In this document: in pieces, positions 16,716 to 25,664 of the stretch
How positions within the stretch are numbered: the first letter of the stretch is position 1
Layout of the letters: every line of letters begins with the position of its first letter
Origin: Chryseobacterium soli
GTDB lineage: Bacteria > Bacteroidota > Bacteroidia > Flavobacteriales > Weeksellaceae
NCBI RefSeq assembly: GCF_000737705.1
Contig: NZ_JPRH01000008.1
Span: 245,285 to 309,284 of the forward strand
Length of the DNA: 64,000 nucleotides
Reading direction: 5' to 3'
The notes under the pieces: generated by a model
What the model saw: the letters and a program-made list of their open reading frames with translations, nothing else
The model's database searches: none
Told to the model about the DNA's origin: nothing
Position numbers and translations under genes: made by a program

Positions 16716-18305
16716 TTATTGATTATCAGAGCTGATATGCTTAATGTAGGCAGATGGAGAAAAATCAGTTACTGCTTTAAAGACGGATGCAAATTTACTA
16801 TGGGAAGAAAAGCCGCATTCATCAGCAAGAATGCTGATCTTATACTGTCTGTATTTCTCATCATTAATCAGCTTGTCTACAATATAAGTAATCCTTAGAC
16901 GATTGATGTAGGTTTTGAAATCTGCATTCTTATGCTGATTGATAACATAGGAAAGATATTTGGTATTGGTATTTAATTCTCCGGCAAGGAATGGCAATGA
17001 CATATTTTTGCTGTTGTATAGAATTCCTTTTTCAAACTCCTCAAGAAGTTCCAATAATTTGGTTTCTGTTTCAGAGGTCATGATAGGTTCGTTTCTTTTC
17101 CTGGTGCTTTCATCATTTGTATCATCCATCTCTTCAACGGAAATATTTGAAAATTCATGATCATCAGGTTTGTTAAAAAATTTTTGAGGAGAATCTTTAA
17201 CATAAACCCTGGTTCGAATGATATTTTTAAATTTTGAATGCTGTTTTTTTTGTTTTAATCTGAAAGATATGATCAGGCCAATCAACGCGGCACATAATAT
17301 AATGATGACTGCATTTTTTGCAATATTTAGAGGTCCGCTGGTTTCATTCGATTTGAATGGGTTTTCCACTGTTCCGGCGAATTCACGGGTTCTTGCGCTG
17401 AGCCCATCGTAGGCTTTCATATATTTTCCGGCATACAGGGAAGCTTTGTAATTGTCTCCTGTTCCTTCATAATAATCATTGATATTAGAATACACCGCTT
17501 TTTTAAGCCTCAGACTTCGTGAAGTATCGGCAATACTTTCGGCTTTGTTTAAATAAAGGTCGGCATCTTTCCAGTTTTTCTGTTTTAAACGAATTCCACC
17601 CAATCCATTATACACCAATCCCAAGGTACAGGAACTTTTTTCCTTGAGCAGTTCTTCAGCTTTGCGGTAATAATTTTCAGAAACGGTATAGTCAACAAGT
17701 TTAAAATAAATGTCTCCCAGCAGCTGGTAAGAAGCCGCCCGGGTTTTGTCTTCCCCTTTTATATTTATTTTTTCAAAAGACTGTAAAGAACGTTCGATAT
17801 ACAGCACGGCCTGGGAATAATTCCCGGTTTCTATTTCGTAATAGGCCATTTCCTGATTTAAAATTCCCACTAACTCGTGCTTTTTTGGAATGTCAGCTAT
17901 TCGCGGGGCAGTGTCCAGGCCTATCAGAATATATTTTTTTGATCGTTTATAAAGACTGACCTGACGGTATTGCCTGGCTAAAAAGATATCTACATGAGCA
18001 GCCCATTCAGGATTATCGATCTGGTTGACTAAAGAATTTGCGTTTTCTCCAAAACACAGCGACTTTTTCAAATCACCTGCTTTGTGGTAAAGCTGTGCGG
18101 TAAGCAGTAAACTTTTTACTTCATCCAAAGGATTTTGAGCAGACTTATACAAAGAATCTGCAGTTTTTAATGCCTTGGAAAGGTCTTTATGAGAATCGAA
18201 GGCAGAGGTTCTTTCACAGATTTGATCGAAGCGGCTTATCTTCTGAGCAGAAATAGAGACAGCGGTGATCAACAAAAACACAAGTTTCAGTAAACTTTTA
18301 GACAT
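16716..18305 (-). CDS. Membrane-anchored TPR-AraC transcriptional regulator
   Basis: Start taken at the ATG 18305 (MSKSLLKLVFLLI), which opens a signal sequence; an upstream in-frame start adds 14 residues. About 529 residues: signal peptide, a tetratricopeptide region (about 40-310, with pairs such as AASYQLLGDIYFKLVDYTVS and GLGGIRLKQKNWKDADLY), one membrane helix (about 330-350, AVIIILCAALIGLIISF), a linker, and a C-terminal AraC helix-turn-helix (about 430-525, with ISILADECGFSSHSKFASVF). This layout puts a periplasmic TPR sensor across the membrane from a cytoplasmic DNA-binding domain, without any kinase. Such regulators are frequent in Flavobacteriia; targets are unknown. Confidence 0.88.
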   Translation of the reverse strand: MSKSLLKLVFLLITAVSISAQKISRFDQICERTSAFDSHKDLSKALKTADSLYKSAQNPLDEVKSLLLTAQLYHKAGDLKKSLCFGENANSLVNQIDNPEWAAHVDIFLARQYRQVSLYKRSKKYILIGLDTAPRIADIPKKHELVGILNQEMAYYEIETGNYSQAVLYIERSLQSFEKINIKGEDKTRAASYQLLGDIYFKLVDYTVSENYYRKAEELLKEKSSCTLGLVYNGLGGIRLKQKNWKDADLYLNKAESIADTSRSLRLKKAVYSNINDYYEGTGDNYKASLYAGKYMKAYDGLSARTREFAGTVENPFKSNETSGPLNIAKNAVIIILCAALIGLIISFRLKQKKQHSKFKNIIRTRVYVKDSPQKFFNKPDDHEFSNISVEEMDDTNDESTRKRNEPIMTSETETKLLELLEEFEKGILYNSKNMSLPFLAGELNTNTKYLSYVINQHKNADFKTYINRLRITYIVDKLINDEKYRQYKISILADECGFSSHSKFASVFKAVTDFSPSAYIKHISSDNQ

Positions 18306-18559
18306 AAAAAAATAAATTATTATTTTAATTTTATAATAATTCATCATTTTTCACTGGTGTCTTTTAGTTTTTGCAAAATTACGAATATTTTAGTTTTTAT
18401 GGTAATGTTTTATTAATAATTAATTATTTCAGTGTACAATTACAATACTTATAGAATTCAATTACAGAGATTCGCATAACAATGGATTATTTTTCACATT
18501 CCTTTAGATTTTTCGTAACTATTTTATCTAAGGGACGACTGATGTATTAACATAATTAT

Positions 18560-18567
18560 TACATTTG
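18560..18567 (+). promoter_or_regulatory. -7 element for the thioredoxin-fold gene
   Basis: TACATTTG matches TAnnTTTG, 18 bases before the ATG at 18586. No obvious -33 TTG at the right distance. Confidence 0.5.
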
Positions 18568-18585
18568 TAACGAGAAAAAGTATTT

Positions 18586-19743
18586 ATGAAAAAATTAGCA
18601 ATAATCTCTTCTTTATTTATAGGAATCCTGGCCTTTGCGCAGGGAATTAAATTTGAAGACAGCAATTTTGCCGCTATTCTGGCAAAAGCAAAAAAAGAAA
18701 ATAAACTGGTATTCATTGATGCTTATGCATCCTGGTGCGGACCGTGTAAACTGATGGTGAAAAATATTTTCCCTCTGAAAACGGTAGGTGATTACTACAA
18801 CGGCCACTTCATCAATGCAAAAATAGACATGGAGAAAGGAGAAGGAATAGGATTAGCCAAAAAATACAATGTTAAGGCCTTCCCTACTTACCTTTTCATC
18901 AACGGTGATGGTGAAGAAGTGCACAGAACGCTTGGATATGTGGAAGAAAATGATTTCATCCAGTTTGCAAAAGATGCAGGAGATCCGAACAAAAGACTTA
19001 CCTCTTTAAAGCAAAAATTTGAAAACGGTGAAAAAGATCCTGAATTTTTAAAGAACCTTGCAGGACTTACCTTGTACAATGATGCAGAATTTTCCGGAAA
19101 AGTATTGGATCGTTATTTCCAGTCCAAAGAAAGTTTAGATCAGGAAGACGTACAAATGCTGCTTGCGGGAACTCAGAGTTCAGAAGGCCCATTATACAAA
19201 ATCTTCAAAGCAAGAAAGCCTGATATTGTTAAAGTGATCGGTGATAAGTATGACAAATTTGATAAGAACATCAATCTGAATACGATTCTTAAAAAATCAT
19301 ACAATGCAGATACAAAAACATGGAATGACAATTATTTCATGACTGAATCTCAAAAATTTCTAACTAAAGAAGAAGCGGAAAAAACACTGAAAAGAGTAAA
19401 AGCCAGCAGAGCCTTAAAGGATAAGGATATTGCGACTTACGAGAAGCTTACTTTGGAACTTTATAAAGATTACGGTGCTGCAAGTTCTGAAGAACTGAAT
19501 TCATTAGCATGGAACTTCTTCGAAAATGTAAACACAAAATCTTCTCTGGAAAAAGCAGTGGCCTGGGCTCAGGAATCTGTAAAGAAAGATCAGAACTATG
19601 CCAATACAGATACATTGGCTAATCTTTACAATAAAGTAGGCGATAAGAAGAACGCTAAAATGTGGGCGGAAAAATCTATTGAACTGGCTAAAAGCACAGG
19701 TCAGGATTCCGGAGATACGGAGAAATTATTGAAAAGTCTTTAA
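18586..19743 (+). CDS. Periplasmic thioredoxin-fold protein with long helical C-terminus
   Basis: The 385-residue protein has a signal peptide (1-18, ending AFAQ) and a thioredoxin domain (about 22-135) with active site WCGPC (C51, C54) and the cis-proline FPTYLF. A helical region follows (about 150-385) with TPR-like pairs near the end (SLAWNFFENVNTKSSLEKAV, TLANLYNKVGDKKNAKMWAE). This is a common Bacteroidota architecture, probably a disulfide reductase or isomerase with a partner-binding tail. Monocistronic, with a strong terminator; substrate unknown. Confidence 0.9.
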   Translation: MKKLAIISSLFIGILAFAQGIKFEDSNFAAILAKAKKENKLVFIDAYASWCGPCKLMVKNIFPLKTVGDYYNGHFINAKIDMEKGEGIGLAKKYNVKAFPTYLFINGDGEEVHRTLGYVEENDFIQFAKDAGDPNKRLTSLKQKFENGEKDPEFLKNLAGLTLYNDAEFSGKVLDRYFQSKESLDQEDVQMLLAGTQSSEGPLYKIFKARKPDIVKVIGDKYDKFDKNINLNTILKKSYNADTKTWNDNYFMTESQKFLTKEEAEKTLKRVKASRALKDKDIATYEKLTLELYKDYGAASSEELNSLAWNFFENVNTKSSLEKAVAWAQESVKKDQNYANTDTLANLYNKVGDKKNAKMWAEKSIELAKSTGQDSGDTEKLLKSL

Positions 19744-19762
19744 TTATTGACCATAACAGCAC

Positions 19763-19800
19763 AAAAAGCCGCAGAGATTCAAGAATCTCTGCGGCTTTTT
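19763..19800. terminator. Strong bidirectional terminator
   Basis: AAAAAGCCGCAGAGATTC pairs perfectly with its complement across a 2-base loop (18-bp stem) and has a T-run on both strands. It serves the thioredoxin-fold gene and the convergent fabH. Confidence 0.95.
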
Positions 19801-19847
19801 TATTTATCGTTCTGGAAGACTAATTTGCGATACTTCCTATATATATA

Positions 19848-20870
19848 TTAATACTGGAACAGTACACTTCCCCAGGTAAATCCACTTCCAAAGGCAGAAA
19901 GAAGAACGAGATCGCCTCTTTTTATTTTACCCAGTTCAATGGCTTCGCTTAAAGCAATAGGAATAGATGCTGCGGTTGTATTTCCGTATTTTTGGATGTT
20001 ATTGTGGATCTTTTCGTCCGGAAGTCCGAATTTCTGCTGCACAAACTGGGCAATTCTTAAATTCGCCTGATGCGGAATGAACATATCAAGATCTTCAATC
20101 GTTTTTCCGGCTTTATCTAAAGCTTCCTGCATGGTTTCAGGGAATCTTGTTACCGCATGTTTGAATACGAAGTTTCCATTCATAATAGGATATACTTCTT
20201 TATTGGTCACATTTTCAGGCTCTTTTCTCATCCTGTCGCTCCATCCGTACTTAGATCCCGGGAACTGCGTACACAGTTCATCTGCATACTTTCCTTCAGA
20301 GTGCATGTTAACGGCTAAAATATCGCCTGCATTTTCATCTTCGGTTGCAGAAAGGATAATCGCTCCTGCACCATCTCCAAAGATTACAGAAACTCCCCTT
20401 CCTTCATCAGAAAAATCCAATCCAAAAGAGTGGACTTCCGCTCCAACAACTAAAATATTTTTATACGTTCCTGATTTGATAAAGGCATTGGCAACACTCA
20501 CCGCATAGACAAAACCGGAACATTGGTTTCTTACATCTAAAGCACCAATGGTATCGCAGCCCAGCATATCCTGAAGCAATACTCCACATCCCGGAAAGTA
20601 ATAGTCAGGAGAAAGGGTGGCAAAAACAATATAATCTATGTCTTTAGGGGTTAAACCTGCACTTTCTAAAGCTTTTTCAGAGGCTCTGAACCCTAAATAT
20701 GCTGTCGTTTCCTGTGCATCATTTCTATTTTTCCTGTGTCTTCTTTCCTTAATACCCGTTCGCTCCGTAATCCATTCGTCATTGGTGGTCATTAATTCTG
20801 CTAAATCATCGTTCGTAACAACATTATCCGGCACATGAAATCCGATTCCTTTTATTGCACTTTTAATCAT
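19848..20870 (-). CDS. fabH: 3-oxoacyl-ACP synthase III (FabH-type)
   Basis: The enzyme starts fatty-acid chains by condensing an acyl-CoA with malonyl-ACP. From the ATG at 20870 it is 340 residues (MIKSAIKGIGFHVPDNVVTN), the usual FabH N-terminus; an upstream start would add seven atypical residues. The Cys-His-Asn triad is present: C117 (NQCSGFVYAV), H267 (FIPHQANLRI), N297 (KYGNTTAASIP). The C-terminal SAFGSGFTWGSVLFQY is typical. In Bacteroidota with branched fatty acids, FabH uses branched starters; that is family knowledge. It is monocistronic, divergent from corA, with minus-strand TATCTTTG at 20889-20896. Confidence 0.93.
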   Translation of the reverse strand: MIKSAIKGIGFHVPDNVVTNDDLAELMTTNDEWITERTGIKERRHRKNRNDAQETTAYLGFRASEKALESAGLTPKDIDYIVFATLSPDYYFPGCGVLLQDMLGCDTIGALDVRNQCSGFVYAVSVANAFIKSGTYKNILVVGAEVHSFGLDFSDEGRGVSVIFGDGAGAIILSATEDENAGDILAVNMHSEGKYADELCTQFPGSKYGWSDRMRKEPENVTNKEVYPIMNGNFVFKHAVTRFPETMQEALDKAGKTIEDLDMFIPHQANLRIAQFVQQKFGLPDEKIHNNIQKYGNTTAASIPIALSEAIELGKIKRGDLVLLSAFGSGFTWGSVLFQY

Positions 20871-20888
20871 ATAGTTTTTTAATTTTGA

Positions 20889-20924
20889 CAAAGATAAAAT
20901 TATTTAAAACATAGCATTTCAAAA
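20889..20924 (-). promoter_or_regulatory. Probable fabH promoter
   Basis: On the minus strand TTTTG (20920-20924), 23 bases, then TATCTTTG (20889-20896), fitting the Bacteroidota TTTG/TAnnTTTG type with slightly long spacing. Leader of about 12 bases to the ATG at 20870. Confidence 0.5.
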
Positions 20925-20942
20925 TATTAGTATTTTTACTTT

Positions 20943-21842
20943 ATGCCGATCGACACTATATACCGAGATTCCCACTGCGAATGGGTAGACGTAGAATCCC
21001 CTACAATAGAGGATTTGAAATTTCTTCATGAAAGATATGAAATCAATAACCTCATGCTGGAAGATACTTTAGATCCCAACCACCTTCCCAAATACGAAGA
21101 AGACGGAGGAGTAAAGTTCTTTCTCCTTCGCGAAAGTACGGAGCTGGAAAGGAAAAATCTGAATACCATCAGCGATATCAGTACCAAAATCGGGATTTTT
21201 CTGGTAGATAAAACCATTATTACCATCCACAGGATGAAAACCCGCAGCATTGCCGAAACCAAGAAACAGCTTTCCGCTTTACAGAAAGACACTGCCGCTG
21301 AAAAAATTGCTTTAATGATTGCCCTGCTTATTATGAAAAGTTTCGATGACGAAGCCATAAGCTTAATGGAAACTATGGATAATATAGAAAACGAAATTTT
21401 CCTGAAAAACACCAATCATACGACTCAGATCCGAAGATTATACAAATTAAAAAGAAAATCCGGGCTTAATTCCCGTGTTCTGACCATTTCTACAGATGCA
21501 GTGGATAAATTTAAACTGCTGGGACTTCAGGATTCTGAAGTGGTGGATTTAAAAGATAAACACAAAGATGTTGTCGCCGATTTCGATCATTTAAACCTGC
21601 AGATCACCAACCTTATTTCGATGTTCCTGGCCCTCTCTGATCAGAAAGCCAACCAGGTGATGAAAGTACTGGCCATTTACTCGGTTTACTTTTTACCCAT
21701 TACCTTTATTGCAGGGGTGTACGGGATGAATTTCGATAATATGCCGGAACTGCATCATAAAAGCGGATATTTCCTCACCTTAGGTTTCATGGCACTTATT
21801 GTGGTTTGTACCTTTATTTATGCAAGAAGAAAGCAGTGGTAG
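20943..21842 (+). CDS. corA: CorA-family magnesium/divalent-cation transporter
   Basis: The 299-residue protein has a cytoplasmic N-terminal domain (1-235) with long charged helices and two C-terminal membrane helices (about 238-258 and 270-292). The selectivity motif YGMN is at 260-263, directly after the first helix (AGVYGMNFDNMPEL). The C-terminus is basic (ARRKQW). CorA pentamers import Mg2+ (or Co2+, Ni2+) when internal levels fall. The start at 20943 gives PIDTIYRDSHCEWVDVESP, typical for the family. A repeat-rich spacer follows before the patatin gene. Confidence 0.93.
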   Translation: MPIDTIYRDSHCEWVDVESPTIEDLKFLHERYEINNLMLEDTLDPNHLPKYEEDGGVKFFLLRESTELERKNLNTISDISTKIGIFLVDKTIITIHRMKTRSIAETKKQLSALQKDTAAEKIALMIALLIMKSFDDEAISLMETMDNIENEIFLKNTNHTTQIRRLYKLKRKSGLNSRVLTISTDAVDKFKLLGLQDSEVVDLKDKHKDVVADFDHLNLQITNLISMFLALSDQKANQVMKVLAIYSVYFLPITFIAGVYGMNFDNMPELHHKSGYFLTLGFMALIVVCTFIYARRKQW

Positions 21843-22027
21843 ATGGGATTTTAGATTTTAGATTTTAGATGTCAGACACCAGATATCAGATATTAGATAT
21901 TTGACGATAGAGAATGAAGAACAGAGAACAGAGAATAAGAGACAAGACCTAAACACTAAAAAAACAACACCAAATACTAAAAACCAACAACCGAAAACCA
22001 TCAACTGACAACCAATAACCAATTCAC
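21843..22027. repeat. Degenerate word-like repeat tract
   Basis: The spacer between corA and the patatin gene is made of recurring short words in three blocks: TTTTAGATTTTAGAT with AGATATCAGATATTAGATAT; then purine-rich AGAACAGAGAACAGAGAATAAGAGA; then CTAAACACTAAAAAAACAA followed by CCAACAACCGAAAACC and CAACTGACAACCAATAACC. The third block is shared, inverted, with 45012-45055 (22 of 23 bases). No coding frame. Confidence 0.75.
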
Positions 22028-22032
22028 AGCCC

Positions 22033-23619
22033 ATGAAAACTGATATTCTTACTAAAATTCTGGAGGAAGATGTCCTGTCCAACGCTTCTAAAGAAAAGCT
22101 GAAAGCCTTGCATGAGAATATTTCGCTCAAAGAATTTTCTGATCTTTTAGACCACCACGGAAACCAGTATGTAGAATTTGTACAGGAAGGTGGCGGAGTC
22201 TGGGGAAGTGCATTGGTGGGATATCTTTATGGTTTGGAAATGTTTGGCATCCGTTTTTTGAAAGTAGCAGGAACCAGTGCGGGAGCAATCAATACCATGT
22301 TGATTGCTGCCTGCAAAACAAAAGAAGAGGCCAAAAGTGAAGTGATCAAAGATGTTCTTTTCAATCTGAATTTCGCTGATTTTATGGACGGCAAACCTTA
22401 TGTAAGGACGACGCTTCATTCTATGCTTAACAATAAAAATTTCCTGAAAATCAATGCTGTTATATTAGCAGTTATTATGATTATTCTGGTTATTATTCCT
22501 TTTGCGACTCCTTCAAAAACGACGTTGGAGGCCAAGCTCCTTTTTTTGATTCCGCTGATCCCGGCTATTATTGCTTTTTTCTGCTTGAAAAAGTTTTACA
22601 CTGATTTTAAAAAACAAAACAGCGGCCTTAACCCGGGAGATGTTCTTTTACATACCATGAAAGACATTTTGGATGGCTTCGGAGTAAAAACAGTTGCCAA
22701 TCTCAACGAAAAATTCATCCAAAAAGAATATGACCTCAACCTCAATTACCGTTATGGAAACGGCCACGAATATTATACGTTGGCTCTGGCCAGTATAGAA
22801 AAAATCAAAGCTGCGAATCTGGAACATATTGATGTAACCCGCTATAAAATATTCTATGAAAGTGCTGTGAATAACGATTATTATAAAAACAATCCTTTCT
22901 ATCAGCTAAAATCAGAATATATTGTCATTACCACTGATATCAATGCCAAAATAAAGGTTGAGCTTCCTACGATGGCCAATTTATATTGGTCTGAAGAAGA
23001 GTTGAAACACGTCAGCCCGGCAGAATTTGTACGCACTTCGATATCCGTACCTTTCTTTTTTGAACCTTTCCAGAAGAGGATCGATAAAGATGACAATTCG
23101 GTGAAGTATGCCTGGAAATTCTGGATGAATACAAAACCAGAAGACATCTACCCTGCCGGAGTTTTTATAGATGGCGGCAGTATTTCGAATTTTCCGATTG
23201 ACCTTTTTCATGCGAGTGATGTTTTTTATCCGAGATTGCCTTTATTTGGAATACAATTAACCAGTGATTCTGAAATCAGTGCTGAAAAAATTAAAACCAG
23301 TGAACAAATTATGAAAACGCCGTTTTCCTACGCCGGGAATATCATCGGTACACTGAAAGGCTTTAATGATAAATCGTTCCTGACCAAACATAGCTTTTAC
23401 CAATTGTTCAGTATACAAACGGTCAACTGCGGAACGAGCAGCTGGCTGAATTTTTTCATGAAAAGGGAAGAAAAAGAAGATCTTTTCAACAGGGGATTTC
23501 ATGCAGCCTTGGATTTTCTTAACCAATTCGACTGGGAAAAGTACAAATATGAACGCATGATGCTTTCAATGAAAGAGAAAAAAATATTGAAGGAAGCAGA
23601 TACACCTACGGTAGGATAA
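22033..23619 (+). CDS. Patatin-like phospholipase with inserted membrane hairpin
   Basis: The 528-residue lipid acyl hydrolase has a patatin core: the glycine-rich oxyanion loop GGGVWGS (53-59), nucleophile elbow GTSAG with Ser82, and the dyad aspartate D380 in FIDGGSISNFP. Between them, residues 138-187 carry two hydrophobic helices (NAVILAVIMIILVII and LLFLIPLIPAIIAFF), so the enzyme is probably anchored to the inner membrane. The C-terminal region (400-528) has no recognised motif. Lone gene after a repeat tract; likely acts on membrane phospholipids. Confidence 0.88.
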   Translation: MKTDILTKILEEDVLSNASKEKLKALHENISLKEFSDLLDHHGNQYVEFVQEGGGVWGSALVGYLYGLEMFGIRFLKVAGTSAGAINTMLIAACKTKEEAKSEVIKDVLFNLNFADFMDGKPYVRTTLHSMLNNKNFLKINAVILAVIMIILVIIPFATPSKTTLEAKLLFLIPLIPAIIAFFCLKKFYTDFKKQNSGLNPGDVLLHTMKDILDGFGVKTVANLNEKFIQKEYDLNLNYRYGNGHEYYTLALASIEKIKAANLEHIDVTRYKIFYESAVNNDYYKNNPFYQLKSEYIVITTDINAKIKVELPTMANLYWSEEELKHVSPAEFVRTSISVPFFFEPFQKRIDKDDNSVKYAWKFWMNTKPEDIYPAGVFIDGGSISNFPIDLFHASDVFYPRLPLFGIQLTSDSEISAEKIKTSEQIMKTPFSYAGNIIGTLKGFNDKSFLTKHSFYQLFSIQTVNCGTSSWLNFFMKREEKEDLFNRGFHAALDFLNQFDWEKYKYERMMLSMKEKKILKEADTPTVG

Positions 23620-23658
23620 GGAATTTTGAGTATTTTTAACGCTTCAAAATCCGTGAAA

Positions 23659-24910
23659 ATGAAAAAAATAATCATCCTCAGCTTTCTCATAGCAATTACA
23701 TTTTTATCTGCTCAGGAAAAAACCATAAAAGAATTCAGGAAGGATTTTGAAAAAGCAATAGATACAGAGTTTACTGAAGAGCAACTTAAATACATTATTC
23801 AGGGATTATCCTCTTATTTTAACACCACATACTGATACTACACAATTAATTTCAGCATTAGAAGGAAGTAATCCAAGTGATTATTCTATGCTTACCTTTA
23901 AAGAAGATCCTCTTTACACACAAAATATTGACCGTCTGTTGGGATCTCAAAATCAAAACCAAAGGATTTTTTCTTATTTATTGGTTGCCTCTGCTCAGGA
24001 TCATTCTAAAGAGCAGCTGCTGTTGGAAAAAATTAAAACAGAAAATACGCCGGGCACTCTTCTATGGTCCGGCATGGCTTTATTGAGTTTACAAACCCAT
24101 CATACAGATGAGCTATTCGATTTTCTGGTAAAAAATGAAGATTTTGGTGATGCGCATATGCTTCCTATGTATTTTAAACTTAACAAAGATTCTTTGCAAA
24201 GCACAGCTTATAAAAAAATTGACAGTAATGATGATAAGTCTAAAATATTAGCGGTACAAATTTTATCCTTAACCGGGAATACTCCTAAAACAGAAGAGTT
24301 GGTAAGAAATGCTGTAAAAAACTGGGATATTAACCTTAAGGGATATGCCATTTATACATTGGGGGAACTTCAACTGCCTCATGTTCTCCCATTGGTTCAA
24401 CCCTTATTACAAGATCAAAAAGTTAGAAATATTTCTTTACGAGCACTAGCCAACAGCCCCACAAAAGAAGACAGAGCATATATTGCTTCAGCGGTCAGTA
24501 CTAAAAAAGCATTTGATGAAGATATGATGAATGCTCTTTTTCAATCTAAAAATATAGAGAATATCAAACTCTGGCTTTCGGTAATACAAATAAAAAATCC
24601 GCCGAAAGATTATTATTTTTCTGTCTCCAGCCAACCGCTGATTGCAAGTGATGAAGTGCTTAAAGACCTTCACAATGCCCTCCGAAATATAAAGAATAAG
24701 AGTGTTCTGGCGGAATTGGTAAGAGCCCTGCAGGAAAGGAATGATGATGAAAGTGTACGCATCATGCTTGATTTATTAAAAAACCCCAGTTCAACAGTCA
24801 GATATTGGACTGCTGCAACCCTACAGGACAATCCCAATTCTATTCTTACTACCCAAGAAAATAAGAAACTGATAAAAAAAGGATTGGAAGATGGAAACTC
24901 TGTTGATTAA
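23659..24910 (+). pseudogene. HEAT-repeat secreted protein, apparently frameshifted
   Basis: Reading starts at ATG 23659 with a signal peptide (MKKIIILSFLIAITFLSAQ) and runs in one frame to a stop at 23833-23835 (EEQLKYIIQGLSSYFNTTY). A second frame is open across the same junction, reading LILTPHTDTTQLISALEGSNPSDYSML, and continues to 24910 with alpha-helical HEAT-like repeats (KILAVQILSLTGNTPKTEELV, VRNISLRALANSP, TVRYWTAATLQDNP). Together they would form one secreted protein of about 415 residues. A one-base change around 23810-23825 (near TTATCCTCTTATTTTAAC) would restore it. This is a true frameshift mutation, a sequencing error, or programmed slippage. Function unknown. Confidence 0.72.
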
Positions 24911-24931
24911 AAAATTAAATGTATCTAACCA

Positions 24932-25414
24932 ATGAACTGGATTATCCGAAGTACAGAAATACTAAAATTTCATACTAACCTAAAGGAAACGCTACAACCC
25001 ATCTGGAATGATCTTACTGATTATGACTGGATTTTAACAGATTTTGAATATATGCCCAATGGAAACAAAATCCCCATTGATTATCAACATGACTATTTCT
25101 TATTGAATCATGAACAGTTTGAAACCCTTTATCAGTCACAAATTCAAATTATTTGGGGCATTATCTCGGCTATTCCCAAAAATACCAATTTAGATCTTCG
25201 TCTTATTTCAACTCTTTCGGCTGAAGATGAAAAGGTATGGAAAAGTAATGAGTATTTAATTCCGGAATCTTTTTTAGAAATTATTGCATTTGACAGTGGA
25301 TATACCATTTTAAAATTTAAAGATGAAAATCTATCCAATCAATTCAAAGAATACTTTAAAGAACAGGCTATAGATTTACAAAAATTCACTGACAAATATA
25401 ATAATCAGAAATGA
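24932..25414 (+). CDS. Hypothetical protein (160 aa)
   Basis: A soluble, acidic 160-residue protein without signal peptide, rich in aromatic residues (MNWIIRSTEILKFHTNL, DLTDYDWILTDFEY, YQHDYFLLNHEQFETL). No known motif is recognised. It starts 21 bases after the HEAT frame and overlaps the next gene by 4 bases (ATGA). The small, Trp/Tyr-rich acidic character is seen in many immunity-type proteins, but no toxin gene is present, so this is only a thought. Confidence 0.65.
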   Translation: MNWIIRSTEILKFHTNLKETLQPIWNDLTDYDWILTDFEYMPNGNKIPIDYQHDYFLLNHEQFETLYQSQIQIIWGIISAIPKNTNLDLRLISTLSAEDEKVWKSNEYLIPESFLEIIAFDSGYTILKFKDENLSNQFKEYFKEQAIDLQKFTDKYNNQK

Positions 25415-25644
25415 AGTCCCTACATAAATACTTTTTCTATCCCGGAATCGCGATAATTCCTATTTCTGTTATTATGTTTTTAACAGCAATAGGAATGTTT
25501 ACCGCAACAGGAGATTTCAATCCTATTATCGTCAAGCTTGCAGAGCTTTGCTTAATTTTGTGTCTGCCTTTTTTCATAGTAGGAATTCTCTTCACCACCA
25601 TTGGAATGACAATTTACCTGGTTAATAAAAAGGATCATTACTAA
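25411..25644 (+). CDS. Small two-helix membrane protein (77 aa)
   Basis: The 77-residue product has two hydrophobic segments (about 12-33, IAIIPISVIMFLTAIGMF, and 44-70, LCLILCLPFFIVGILFTTIG) and a charged end KKDHY. Its ATG overlaps the stop of the preceding gene, so the pair is translationally coupled. Function unknown. Confidence 0.62.
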   Translation: MKSLHKYFFYPGIAIIPISVIMFLTAIGMFTATGDFNPIIVKLAELCLILCLPFFIVGILFTTIGMTIYLVNKKDHY

Positions 25645-25664
25645 TACTTACTAATTATGGACGG

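Noticed and set aside
20077..20508. 143-codon plus-strand frame
   Set aside because: It is a shadow of fabH, whose catalytic triad is intact on the other strand.
21026..21415. 129-codon minus-strand frame
   Set aside because: Antisense to corA; composition is that of a shadow frame.
21843..22027. CRISPR array
   Set aside because: Words recur but there is no constant repeat-spacer spacing and no cas gene nearby.
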